This document shows, in pieces, positions 9,722-17,751 of a DNA stretch of 64,000 bases. Numbering within the stretch: position 1 is the first letter of the stretch; each line of letters begins with the position of its first letter. The notes under the pieces were generated by a model. That model had not been told where the DNA came from. It saw only the letters and a program-made list of their open reading frames with translations, and did no database searches. The translations under genes were made by a program, and so were the position numbers. The stretch is from an uncultured Christensenellaceae bacterium. Its GTDB lineage: Bacteria; Bacillota; Clostridia; Christensenellales; Borkfalkiaceae. The stretch covers positions 78,749 through 142,748 of the forward strand of contig CAJULO010000004.1 of NCBI GenBank assembly GCA_910586945.1, given 5' to 3'.

Positions 9722-10786
9722 TTAATCTATTCTCTTTTCTTTCTGTAAAGTTAAGTCTTTACCTGCAAGATATATTTGTTTCCCTTTTTTTATTTTTATA
9801 GAATCAAAACTTTGTTGTATACTGTAAAATAATATCGGCGTTAAGAAAATGGTATTTGTACATGTAATAGCAAGTCCTAAAAATGTACTAAGCGCAAATC
9901 CAAATAAATCGGCAGCAACACGAATAAAGAATCCTGCTATAATAGTTATCCCGCCTAAAAGAATACCAATAATGGCAGCAAAAATGAGTAAAATTGTCCT
10001 ATTTTGCTCTGCTGTTTCAATGGTTGCATTGCGTAAAGTTTTTGATTGCCAGTCTAGTTTTCTAAAGTTTTTATACATACTAACAAATAAAAAAGTGCTA
10101 CACAACATACTAAATAAAAGAGTGACTGCTAAAGAACCCATCAATGAAATACCTACTGGTATACGACATAGAGCTACAACAGATAACATTGCCAATCCAT
10201 CTAAAATCAACATAATGATTGCAGTTATTGACATTGCAAGACGATACCGAATAGCTAAGTAAATAAACCAAACAACAATGAAAACACCTATTGCTACTGC
10301 TGCACGCCAAATATGTTCAAAATATGGTGCATACTGTCTGGCATGTGCTGTTAACACTGGAGTTGGATTTGTATTTTGATTAAAAACGGATAAAGTTTTT
10401 ATTTCATTTTCTAAACTAGAATTATTACAAACTTCCTCTATCTTGCCAAAAGAACTACTTGTTACATATTGTAATTTTGTACCTGCTCCTTCTCCTGACA
10501 AAATTTGAGAACGCTTTATCTTTATACCTTGACTTTTTAAAAGTTTTTCTACATCTTTTAAAAGGTGATTTTGTTGTTCATCCGTCATTAAAGTTATGGT
10601 GTTTTCCGTCAACTCAATGACATTATTATTCGATGCTGTACTATCCCCATTAAAGCTTATCACGCCAACAATTATTGCTCCAGCAAGAATTAGCGTACCA
10701 AGTATAGATAAAAAAATAATTAGGATTTTTTTGAAATCAAAAGTATTCAAATTAATCTTCAAATTTTTTAAATTAATCTTCATCAT
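9722..10786 (-). CDS. secF: Protein translocase subunit SecF, divergent
   Basis: A six-helix membrane protein of 354 residues with one N-terminal helix (about 20-45), an extracytoplasmic domain, and five C-terminal helices from about residue 158. The spacing and the helix-4 block ending NFRK (239-243) align with SecF. With SecD it normally uses the proton gradient to pull exported proteins outward. The SecF motif with a conserved Asp before the RIREN segment reads SMLCSTFLFVSMYKNFR here, so both aspartates of that stretch are absent. The ATG overlaps the end of secD by 14 bases, and AAGGAGG lies inside secD. Confidence 0.85.
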   Translation of the reverse strand: MMKINLKNLKINLNTFDFKKILIIFLSILGTLILAGAIIVGVISFNGDSTASNNNVIELTENTITLMTDEQQNHLLKDVEKLLKSQGIKIKRSQILSGEGAGTKLQYVTSSSFGKIEEVCNNSSLENEIKTLSVFNQNTNPTPVLTAHARQYAPYFEHIWRAAVAIGVFIVVWFIYLAIRYRLAMSITAIIMLILDGLAMLSVVALCRIPVGISLMGSLAVTLLFSMLCSTFLFVSMYKNFRKLDWQSKTLRNATIETAEQNRTILLIFAAIIGILLGGITIIAGFFIRVAADLFGFALSTFLGLAITCTNTIFLTPILFYSIQQSFDSIKIKKGKQIYLAGKDLTLQKEKRID

Positions 10787-12194
10787 CTATATCTATTACC
10801 TCCTTACGCAAATTACAATATTCTATCTTATTTTTCGCCTGTGGCATTGTCAAATATAGATAGAATCTATTGAGGCCTAAAGTTACTGCTGCTGATAATC
10901 CAATACCAATCATGAAGAGTAAACCTATAGACTGCATCATACCAGTTGCAATTGCGTAGCATAATGTTGCAAATACAAATAACGCTCCATGCACTTCTGC
11001 TGTTAAAATTGCCGACTTATTAAAGGCATCGTGAATAGATTTATGCAAGGTTTTACCTTTTTTAAACTCTTCTTTAATTCTATCGAATGACATTTTACTA
11101 AATAGAGTAAGGAGTAATCCAGAGAAAAAAATCGCAATAAAACTTGTTGGTGTAATTACGAGCGTTGGAATAAATGTTGTACACAAAATCAGTGCCAAAA
11201 TAAAAGTTACTATTGATAATAAATATACAAAACCTAGCCCTTTATATCGAATAAATATATAAACTATAGCAGCAATTGTTATTGCACTCAATGTCAATAA
11301 TAATATCAATGCCGTATACTTACCCATAGTTGCATCAAATCTCTGCATTGTTGATGTCGTAAAAGACATGGAGAAGGTATTTTCCTGTCTCCGTGCAAGA
11401 TTGATAATTGAAACAATGGTATTTGCCTCTTCTTTTGTTCTAAAATTACCACTTACTTGTAATGTGGAAGTATCTAATTGTTGTGTTACTTGTACACTAA
11501 ACAACTCTGTAGTCCCAACATATAAATATATTTTTTTATCAGTACTATTTTGAGTTGCTCCTTCTGTTAGTTTCTTAACTCTCTCTCTACCTGCTCCCGT
11601 TAAGTTGATACGCACGCCATAACCAGTGTCTCCTGCATTAAATACAGATGCACTTTTAATCAAACTAGAATCATTATTATTTATATAATTTTGTGAAGTA
11701 TTTTCTGCATTTGTAAATTTAATACCACCATCTGCACTCATGTATTTGAATAACGCACTACTCCCTTCTTCAGTTTTTGGAACGCGCACTAGTATACTAT
11801 AGTCATCTTGCCTAAAAATTGAAAAATTTGTATATAATTTTTGTTCAAAACGCTTTTGAATTACTCTGAATGCCTGTTCAAAACTATTTTTAAAGCTATC
11901 TGTAATCTGCCCTTGTGTATCAAAATTGTCATTCTGTATATAGATACCTTTATGTGCTCTATAATTCTTGGATGCGTCTGCTAATCCTTGATATTCTGCT
12001 TTTGAGATAACTCCTTTAGGATAGTAAACAGTTTCCACTCCTCCGCCAAGTTCCATACCGAGTTGTGAAGAACCTACAAAGGAATTAAATTTACTCACTG
12101 CATTTATAGGAAATGGCACAAAACTAAAAAATAAAAGTGCCACTAATATAATTGTTGTTAAAGTAATAAATACTATAGATTTTTTCTTACCCAT
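10773..12194 (-). CDS. secD: Protein translocase subunit SecD, divergent
   Basis: 473 residues: an N-terminal helix (6-30), the LGMELGGGVETVY block like the SecD LGLDLKGG motif, an extracytoplasmic domain, then five helices from about residue 293 to 450. The DRIKEEFKKGKTLHKSI segment (371-387) matches the SecD loop after helix 4. The canonical GMAVDANVLIFERIKEE, whose Asp is essential in E. coli (D519), reads LLLTLFSKMSFDRIKEE here, without that Asp. It is the first gene of a two-gene operon with secF, has a good promoter, and has AAGGAG before its ATG. Confidence 0.88.
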   Translation of the reverse strand: MGKKKSIVFITLTTIILVALLFFSFVPFPINAVSKFNSFVGSSQLGMELGGGVETVYYPKGVISKAEYQGLADASKNYRAHKGIYIQNDNFDTQGQITDSFKNSFEQAFRVIQKRFEQKLYTNFSIFRQDDYSILVRVPKTEEGSSALFKYMSADGGIKFTNAENTSQNYINNNDSSLIKSASVFNAGDTGYGVRINLTGAGRERVKKLTEGATQNSTDKKIYLYVGTTELFSVQVTQQLDTSTLQVSGNFRTKEEANTIVSIINLARRQENTFSMSFTTSTMQRFDATMGKYTALILLLTLSAITIAAIVYIFIRYKGLGFVYLLSIVTFILALILCTTFIPTLVITPTSFIAIFFSGLLLTLFSKMSFDRIKEEFKKGKTLHKSIHDAFNKSAILTAEVHGALFVFATLCYAIATGMMQSIGLLFMIGIGLSAAVTLGLNRFYLYLTMPQAKNKIEYCNLRKEVIDIDDED

Positions 12195-12233
12195 ATTTTA
12201 CTCCTTATTGCTAAGGCATTTCTATACTAGACA

Positions 12234-12262
12234 AGTATACCCTAAAAGCAAGGACAAGTCAA
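12234..12262 (-). promoter_or_regulatory. Promoter of secDF
   Basis: Minus strand: -35 TTGACT (12257-12262), 17-base spacer, -10 TATACT (12234-12239), about 40 bases before the secD start. Confidence 0.8.
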
Positions 12263-12374
12263 TTAAATTTATTAAAAAAAGCAAAAAGTTTAGCAAAAAA
12301 AGTAAAATTTTGTATTCCTTGCTATAGTATCCAAAATTTAGCACATACTTTATAACAAAAAAAGGAGTGCATGT

Positions 12375-12680
12375 ATGTCCTTTTTACCATATGTTTTATT
12401 GGGTGCTTATGTAGTTGCCATCAATTTATATCAATTATTTTTTATTAAAGGCCTAGCAAATGCAAGAGATTCAAAAGCAGAAAGTGTAAAATTTGCCCAT
12501 ACCAAAATTTTACTTGCTGGATTATTTGGCGGTGCACTTTTAGGATATTTATCTTTATTTTTCTTTAAATATAATACTAGCAATTTATTACTCATGATAC
12601 TTTTACCACTTATGATTGTTGGAAATGTATATTTAGTCATTTGGCTAGTGCGTGGGAGTATGGTTTTATTTGCAGGATAA
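12375..12680 (+). CDS. Small membrane protein, DUF1294-like
   Basis: 101 residues with three hydrophobic segments (about 5-27, 46-68, 73-97). The stretch LLAGLFGGALLGYLSLFFFKYNT resembles the DUF1294 core, a small membrane family of unknown function. AAAGGAG lies before the ATG. It is one of the few plus-strand genes and stands alone, facing convergently towards the next gene. Confidence 0.6.
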   Translation: MSFLPYVLLGAYVVAINLYQLFFIKGLANARDSKAESVKFAHTKILLAGLFGGALLGYLSLFFFKYNTSNLLLMILLPLMIVGNVYLVIWLVRGSMVLFAG

Positions 12681-12709
12681 TTTTCTTTACACAAAATCCC
12701 ACAAATACT

Positions 12710-13429
12710 TTAAATGTATTGTTTATCTTGTAAGTTAAAATACAACATTGCCTCTGCACTATCTTGTAAATAACCCTCTAACTGAAAACAACAAATAATA
12801 GATGCAATTTGTTTCCAACATTGCATTTTATGTTCTATAAATTGCCTTTTACCTTGTTCCATTGGACCAGTTATAACATACTCTAAAGTGGATAATAGAT
12901 TTTGTAGTTCTTGCAATTCCTCGTCTGTAAATATTTTTTTCTCTTTATCATTTAACAAAATGACTTGTATACTATCTAATACTTTTTGATAATATCCAGT
13001 GGTAAATTTATAAAAATAATTTTCAAAAACTTTTTGATACACTTCATCTTCATAAATGGAGATATTTCTATCTTGCTTTGCTAAATAACAAATTTGTATA
13101 GTTTCAACATCTTGTAAAATCATATGCATCGCTTTTAAAGAACTAATATTTACTGTTTTTGTGTAACAATGTTTTATATTATATTTTAAATAATACAACA
13201 CGGAATTTATACTTTCCACTTCCTTAAAAATCAATACTTTAAGCCAAGCTATATAGTCTTGTAAAGCTTTCGTTTTTATTTCTAGTTGTATATTTTCTCT
13301 TTTATGATTATATCGTTTTGCAATCCATACAGTGACGCATACAGAGATAAAAATGCCGATACCTAGAATGAGTATACAATCTAAAAGTAGCGCAACACTT
13401 TTGGAGATTTTTGTAAATTTAATGAACAT
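12710..13429 (-). CDS. Membrane-anchored protein of unknown function
   Basis: 239 residues. One N-terminal transmembrane helix (about 13-35) is followed by a cytoplasmic, mostly helical domain rich in Lys, Glu and Gln with several Cys residues. No family was recognised. AAGGA precedes the ATG. It lies upstream of nrdA-nrdB in map order but is transcribed separately from the nrd terminator. Confidence 0.65.
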   Translation of the reverse strand: MFIKFTKISKSVALLLDCILILGIGIFISVCVTVWIAKRYNHKRENIQLEIKTKALQDYIAWLKVLIFKEVESINSVLYYLKYNIKHCYTKTVNISSLKAMHMILQDVETIQICYLAKQDRNISIYEDEVYQKVFENYFYKFTTGYYQKVLDSIQVILLNDKEKKIFTDEELQELQNLLSTLEYVITGPMEQGKRQFIEHKMQCWKQIASIICCFQLEGYLQDSAEAMLYFNLQDKQYI

Positions 13430-13496
13430 TTAGCTTTCCTTCTCTTATCTTTTTGTGTAATATTTAGAATAGTATTTTTGTGCATTTTTATACAAT

Positions 13497-13526
13497 AAAA
13501 AGATAGTTTTCGTAAACTATCTTTTT
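13497..13526. terminator. Terminator after nrdB
   Basis: Stem AAAAAGATAGTTT / AAACTATCTTTTT with a four-base loop, immediately after the nrdB stop codon. The T run fits minus-strand termination. Confidence 0.85.
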
Positions 13527-13531
13527 ATCTT

Positions 13532-14560
13532 TTATTTTAAGCTATCAAAATCAAAAATAGCAGCTTTTGTATAGTTGATAACTTTAGCTTCGAAAAAGTC
13601 AGTTTTTGTATTATTGATTTTTGCAAAACTATCAATCCAAGGCATTGGATGTCTTTGGATTTCAGGATACAGTTCTGGCAATGCAATTGACCTCAAACGA
13701 AAATTGGATAAATAACGAATATATTTATCAATTAATTCATTATTGATACCTAAAATTTGATTGTTTGTAACATATTGTCCCCATGCAATTTCATGTTCAA
13801 CAGCAGTACGCATCATTTCAACAAGCTCTGCTTCAAGTTGCGGCGTAAATAACTCTTTATTTTCCTTTCTAAGCTCTTTTATAATGCCTTGGAATAACAC
13901 TAAATGTGTAATTTCATCACGATTGATATATTTGAAAATTGAACTTGTGGCAGTCATTTTACCTTGCCTTGCAAGTGTATAGAAAAAACTGAAGCCAGAA
14001 TAAAAATAAATTCCTTCCAAAATATAATTTGCCATAATTGCTTTAATAAAATTATATGTTGTAGCTTCTTCATTAAAACATTGATAGATATTTGCTATAA
14101 ACTCATTACGTTTATATAAATGTTCATTTTCACGCCAAATATCATAAATTTTATCACGCGTAACTGGATTGGTTACTGTATCTAAAATATAAGAATAACT
14201 TTGCGCATGAATCTCTTCTTGAAAAGCTTGTATATTGAGGAGAGAAGCAATTTCTGGTGCTGTGATATAACGTGATAAGTTGGGTAAATTTTCACTTTGA
14301 ATAGATTCTAGAAAGTTTAAAAATGATATAATTTTATCAAATGCATTTCTTTCTCCATCTGTCAAATTTGGAAACTGTTTTACATCTTCAGTCAAAGCAA
14401 TCTCTTCAGGAATCCAAAAGTTATTGAGCATAGTTCTATACAATTCACTACACCAATCATATTTTATTCGATTCCATTCGCGTAAATTTGTCGTGTTTCC
14501 TCCTATGACTCTCTGTGTACCACGTTCACCTTGTGCATTAAAAATCTTCTTTTTTTGCAT
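13532..14560 (-). CDS. nrdB: Ribonucleotide reductase class I, beta subunit
   Basis: 342 residues. Makes the radical used by NrdA to turn ribonucleotides into deoxyribonucleotides. Metal-site residues can be read: Glu85 in FLESIQ, Glu115 and His118 in EEIHAQSY, Glu in LEGIYFYSGF, and Glu/His in RDEITH. The radical Tyr falls at Tyr122, four residues after His118. The first ligand is Glu where E. coli NrdB has Asp84. AAGGAG precedes the ATG. It is paired with nrdA, 56 bases downstream of it. Confidence 0.94.
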   Translation of the reverse strand: MQKKKIFNAQGERGTQRVIGGNTTNLREWNRIKYDWCSELYRTMLNNFWIPEEIALTEDVKQFPNLTDGERNAFDKIISFLNFLESIQSENLPNLSRYITAPEIASLLNIQAFQEEIHAQSYSYILDTVTNPVTRDKIYDIWRENEHLYKRNEFIANIYQCFNEEATTYNFIKAIMANYILEGIYFYSGFSFFYTLARQGKMTATSSIFKYINRDEITHLVLFQGIIKELRKENKELFTPQLEAELVEMMRTAVEHEIAWGQYVTNNQILGINNELIDKYIRYLSNFRLRSIALPELYPEIQRHPMPWIDSFAKINNTKTDFFEAKVINYTKAAIFDFDSLK

Positions 14561-14616
14561 AATATTTACTCCTTTTCTCCTATTTTATAACTTTTCATCT
14601 TATATTTACTCTGGCA

Positions 14617-16899
14617 TTAACTGGAACAACTTGTACATTCATCCATTTCAAGCGATTTATTCCTTATATAGTATATTGTTTTTATCCCCTCTTGCCATGA
14701 GCGTATATACATATCTAAAATTTCAGTCGCTTTTAGTTCTGGTGTAATGTATAAATTAAAAGATTGTGCTTGGTCTATATGGCGTTGACGCATACCACAT
14801 GCTCGAATACTCCAAGTTTGGTCAATTGCATGTGCCTCTTTATATAACCAAAAGTTTTCATCAGAGAGGTCTGGTGCTGTTTTTGGAGCATAAATCCCCT
14901 TTTTCTCTTCCACAAAAAACTTTTTAAAAATTGGGTCAATACCTGCAGTTGTATTTGCTATATTTGATGTACTTCCGGTAGGTGCAATTGCCATAATATA
15001 ACCATTGCGTATACCAAATTGTGCAACTTCTTTTTGTAATTTTTTCCATCTATCCGTTGTATAACCACGCTGTATAAAATAGCTTCCATCTGCCCATGCT
15101 GACCCTTTAAACATTGGATATGCACCCTTTTCCTTTGCAAGCTCCATAGATGCCTTTATTGCTTGATAGGCAATTTCTTCATAAAGTGCATCTGCTTCTT
15201 GTAGATGCTGTTCGCTTTCCCATGCAATTTTATGATTGACCAAATAGTGATGATATCCACTTGTTCCCAATCCGATTGCTCTATATTTATCACTTGTCAA
15301 ACGCGCATCTAGTACAGGTAAATTATTTAAAGTAATAACATTATCTAACATACGTATTTGCAATGGTATACAATCTTTAAGTTCTTCTTTTGTAACTTTA
15401 CCTAAGTTGATTGAATTTAAATTGCAAGTAACCATATCTCCAGCAATAACTTTCGTCAAAATTTCATTCCCGATAGGATTTTCATCTTGCACAAAATTTG
15501 TTTCACTCATATTTTGTGCAATTTCTTGACAGAGATTTGAAGAATAAATTATACCTGCATGCTTATTTGGATTTGCTCTATTTACTGTATCTCTAAAAAA
15601 TATAAATGGAGTTCCAGTCTCAACGGCACTCTTTAATACCTTTTTCATAATATCTAGACAAGATACTGTAATTCTAGGTAAATGTGCATTTGCTTCACAC
15701 GCTTGATAGCGTTCTGTAAATGCATGATTATCAAAATCATCAAAATAATCTTCTAGACAGTATCCCATTGTTTTTTGCACTTCATATGGGTCGAATAGTG
15801 ACCAATCTTTACGCTCTTGTAGACGCTCCATAAATAAATTTGGTACGCTGATAGCAGTATATAGGTCATGTGCTTTTCTTCTATCATCTCCATTGTTTGT
15901 CTTTAAATCTAAAAAGTCGTGCAAATCTTTATGCCATATATCTAATGTAACACAACCACTCCCCTTTCTTCTACCAAGTTGGTCAACAGCTATTGCAGTA
16001 TCATTATAGAGTCTGACCCAAGGGATAACGCCACCAGAAGAGTTTTTATTTCCTCGAATTTCACTATTTAAAGCACGCACTTTGCCTATGTAAATACCTA
16101 AAGCTCCACCATGTTTAGAAACTTGTGCAAATTTTTGATTTACATCATAAATTGACCACAAATTATCACCAACTGTTGAGATAAAGCAACTACTAAGTTG
16201 ATAAAAAGGTGTACCAGCATTTGCTAAGGTCGGTGTTGCAACTGTCATTTTTAGCTTGCTCATTAAATCGTAGAATTTTTTGGCATAATATACTTTTTTA
16301 TCTTTTTCTGGAATAGCTAAGTGCATGGCAATAATTAAAAAGCGTTCTTGCGGAAGTTCTAAAACTTGACCATTGATGCCTTTTACCAAATAACGCTTTG
16401 CCAATAAATTTAACCCATCATAATTAAATAGATAGTCTCTATTGCCATCAATATAGTTGCCAAGTTCTTGAATTTCCTGCTCTGTATAGACTTCAAGTAA
16501 ATATTTACCATATAGATTTTGTGCTGTTAATTCTTGCAATAAACTATAAAAATCACCATAACCAAAGTGGTGGTATTTTCTATTGATAGCAGCTTCTTTA
16601 TATAAGTCGTAAATTAAAAGACGAGCAGCAACATATTGCCAATTTATATTTGTTTTTTTTACAATATTTCCAAATGCATCTTCTTCAGTGGAGATGACTT
16701 TTTCAATAGCCGTTTGAATCAGTGTCTTTTGAATTTCCTTCGTTGTCATTTTATCTCTAAACTGAATTTTTGCATCCATTTCTAATTCATAAGGGTCACA
16801 ACCATCAACATCATTACATGCAAAAGCAACAACCTTTTTTGTTTTATCAACAGATAACTCTTCTTCGCTGCCGTCCCTTTTAATTATCTTAATTCCCAT
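14617..16899 (-). CDS. nrdA: Ribonucleotide reductase class I, alpha subunit
   Basis: About 760 residues. An N-terminal ATP-cone (KRDGSEEELSVDK onward) provides allosteric control. The catalytic cysteines are visible: SSCF after the ANAGTP block, the radical Cys in SSNLCQEI, and the partner Cys in VTCNLNSINLG. The C-terminal end ECTSCSS carries the CxxC used for re-reduction. A TTG start 14 codons further upstream is possible, but the ATG at 16899 with AAGGAG before it starts the ATP-cone properly. Confidence 0.94.
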   Translation of the reverse strand: MGIKIIKRDGSEEELSVDKTKKVVAFACNDVDGCDPYELEMDAKIQFRDKMTTKEIQKTLIQTAIEKVISTEEDAFGNIVKKTNINWQYVAARLLIYDLYKEAAINRKYHHFGYGDFYSLLQELTAQNLYGKYLLEVYTEQEIQELGNYIDGNRDYLFNYDGLNLLAKRYLVKGINGQVLELPQERFLIIAMHLAIPEKDKKVYYAKKFYDLMSKLKMTVATPTLANAGTPFYQLSSCFISTVGDNLWSIYDVNQKFAQVSKHGGALGIYIGKVRALNSEIRGNKNSSGGVIPWVRLYNDTAIAVDQLGRRKGSGCVTLDIWHKDLHDFLDLKTNNGDDRRKAHDLYTAISVPNLFMERLQERKDWSLFDPYEVQKTMGYCLEDYFDDFDNHAFTERYQACEANAHLPRITVSCLDIMKKVLKSAVETGTPFIFFRDTVNRANPNKHAGIIYSSNLCQEIAQNMSETNFVQDENPIGNEILTKVIAGDMVTCNLNSINLGKVTKEELKDCIPLQIRMLDNVITLNNLPVLDARLTSDKYRAIGLGTSGYHHYLVNHKIAWESEQHLQEADALYEEIAYQAIKASMELAKEKGAYPMFKGSAWADGSYFIQRGYTTDRWKKLQKEVAQFGIRNGYIMAIAPTGSTSNIANTTAGIDPIFKKFFVEEKKGIYAPKTAPDLSDENFWLYKEAHAIDQTWSIRACGMRQRHIDQAQSFNLYITPELKATEILDMYIRSWQEGIKTIYYIRNKSLEMDECTSCSS

Positions 16900-16946
16900 T
16901 GTTGCACTTTTCTCCTTTTTTTCTAAACAGTATTTATTCAATAAAA

Positions 16947-16974
16947 TATATATTGTTTATATTTATTGTAGCAA
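16947..16974 (-). promoter_or_regulatory. Probable nrdAB promoter
   Basis: Minus strand: -35 TTGCTA (16969-16974), 16-base spacer, -10 TATATA (16947-16952), about 48 bases before the nrdA ATG. The AT richness lowers confidence. Confidence 0.45.
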
Positions 16975-17139
16975 AAGCATAGAATATATTTGAATGTTAT
17001 AATAAATACTTATTCTATCTAAATATTCTCTCTAGTATAATAAAACTTATGATGCACAGTGTTTATTTATCATAACACAATCACAATAATTTATCAACTA
17101 TATTTATAAAATAAGATTAAAATATTTTGATTAAACTAT

Positions 17140-17168
17140 TTGCTATTTGGGTATGATTTTAGTATAAT
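17140..17168 (+). promoter_or_regulatory. Promoter of the small membrane protein gene
   Basis: Plus strand: -35 TTGCTA (17140-17145), 17-base spacer, -10 TATAAT (17163-17168), 29 bases before the ATG. Confidence 0.75.
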
Positions 17169-17197
17169 AAAAATAATTCTATTTTGGAGATAAATAT

Positions 17198-17611
17198 ATG
17201 TTAAACAAAAAAAACATATTGTACTTTATACAATTTGTAGCTGGATGCCTACTGACTTTTTTAGGTATGTATTTAATTATATTTCCTAATTTTCAGCAGG
17301 AAAACCTACCCTATAATAAAATTGAATATACTTTACTTTTATTATATCTACCAACTTTTATTTTTCATATCATAGGATATGTTGTGCTAAATGCCTGTCA
17401 AGAAGATAGCATAACCAAAAGAAAAAAGAATCTTGGTATAATTTCTATAACTTTATTTATAGGATTTCTTGTCGTTCTCGGATTGATTTATCTCATATTG
17501 AAAAAGTTTCCACTAGCATTTTCCATTTATTTTGCCTTTACTTTACTATTTGTTGGCTATCTCATTTACTTAACAATTAAAACTTTTACAGATAAAAAGT
17601 TTGCATCATAA
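17198..17611 (+). CDS. Four-helix membrane protein of unknown function
   Basis: 137 residues with four predicted transmembrane segments (about 7-28, 44-66, 80-101, 107-128) and short basic loops. No family was recognised. It has its own promoter and a GGAG-type ribosome binding site, and lies between nrdA (divergent) and gyrA (convergent). Confidence 0.65.
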   Translation: MLNKKNILYFIQFVAGCLLTFLGMYLIIFPNFQQENLPYNKIEYTLLLLYLPTFIFHIIGYVVLNACQEDSITKRKKNLGIISITLFIGFLVVLGLIYLILKKFPLAFSIYFAFTLLFVGYLIYLTIKTFTDKKFAS

Positions 17612-17707
17612 AATTGTACCTATCTACACGCATACTGCAATTTAATTATGTTTAAAATACTTTTTTCTATAAAAATTCCATTTTTTACCACATATCTGTT
17701 TAATCTC

Positions 17708-17736
17708 AAAATGGTTGCTTTGCAAGCAACCATTTT
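17708..17736. terminator. Bidirectional terminator between a plus-strand gene and gyrA
   Basis: Stem AAAATGGTTGCT / AGCAACCATTTT with a five-base loop, between converging genes. Confidence 0.65.
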
Positions 17737-17751
17737 CTTCTATTATCAATA

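Noticed and set aside
16941..17090. Possible NrdR boxes before nrdA (TATTGT-like repeats at 16951 and 16964)
   Set aside because: Spacing is 13 bases and the sequences are simple AT stretches; the known box pair has a different spacing and an ACA...TGT core.
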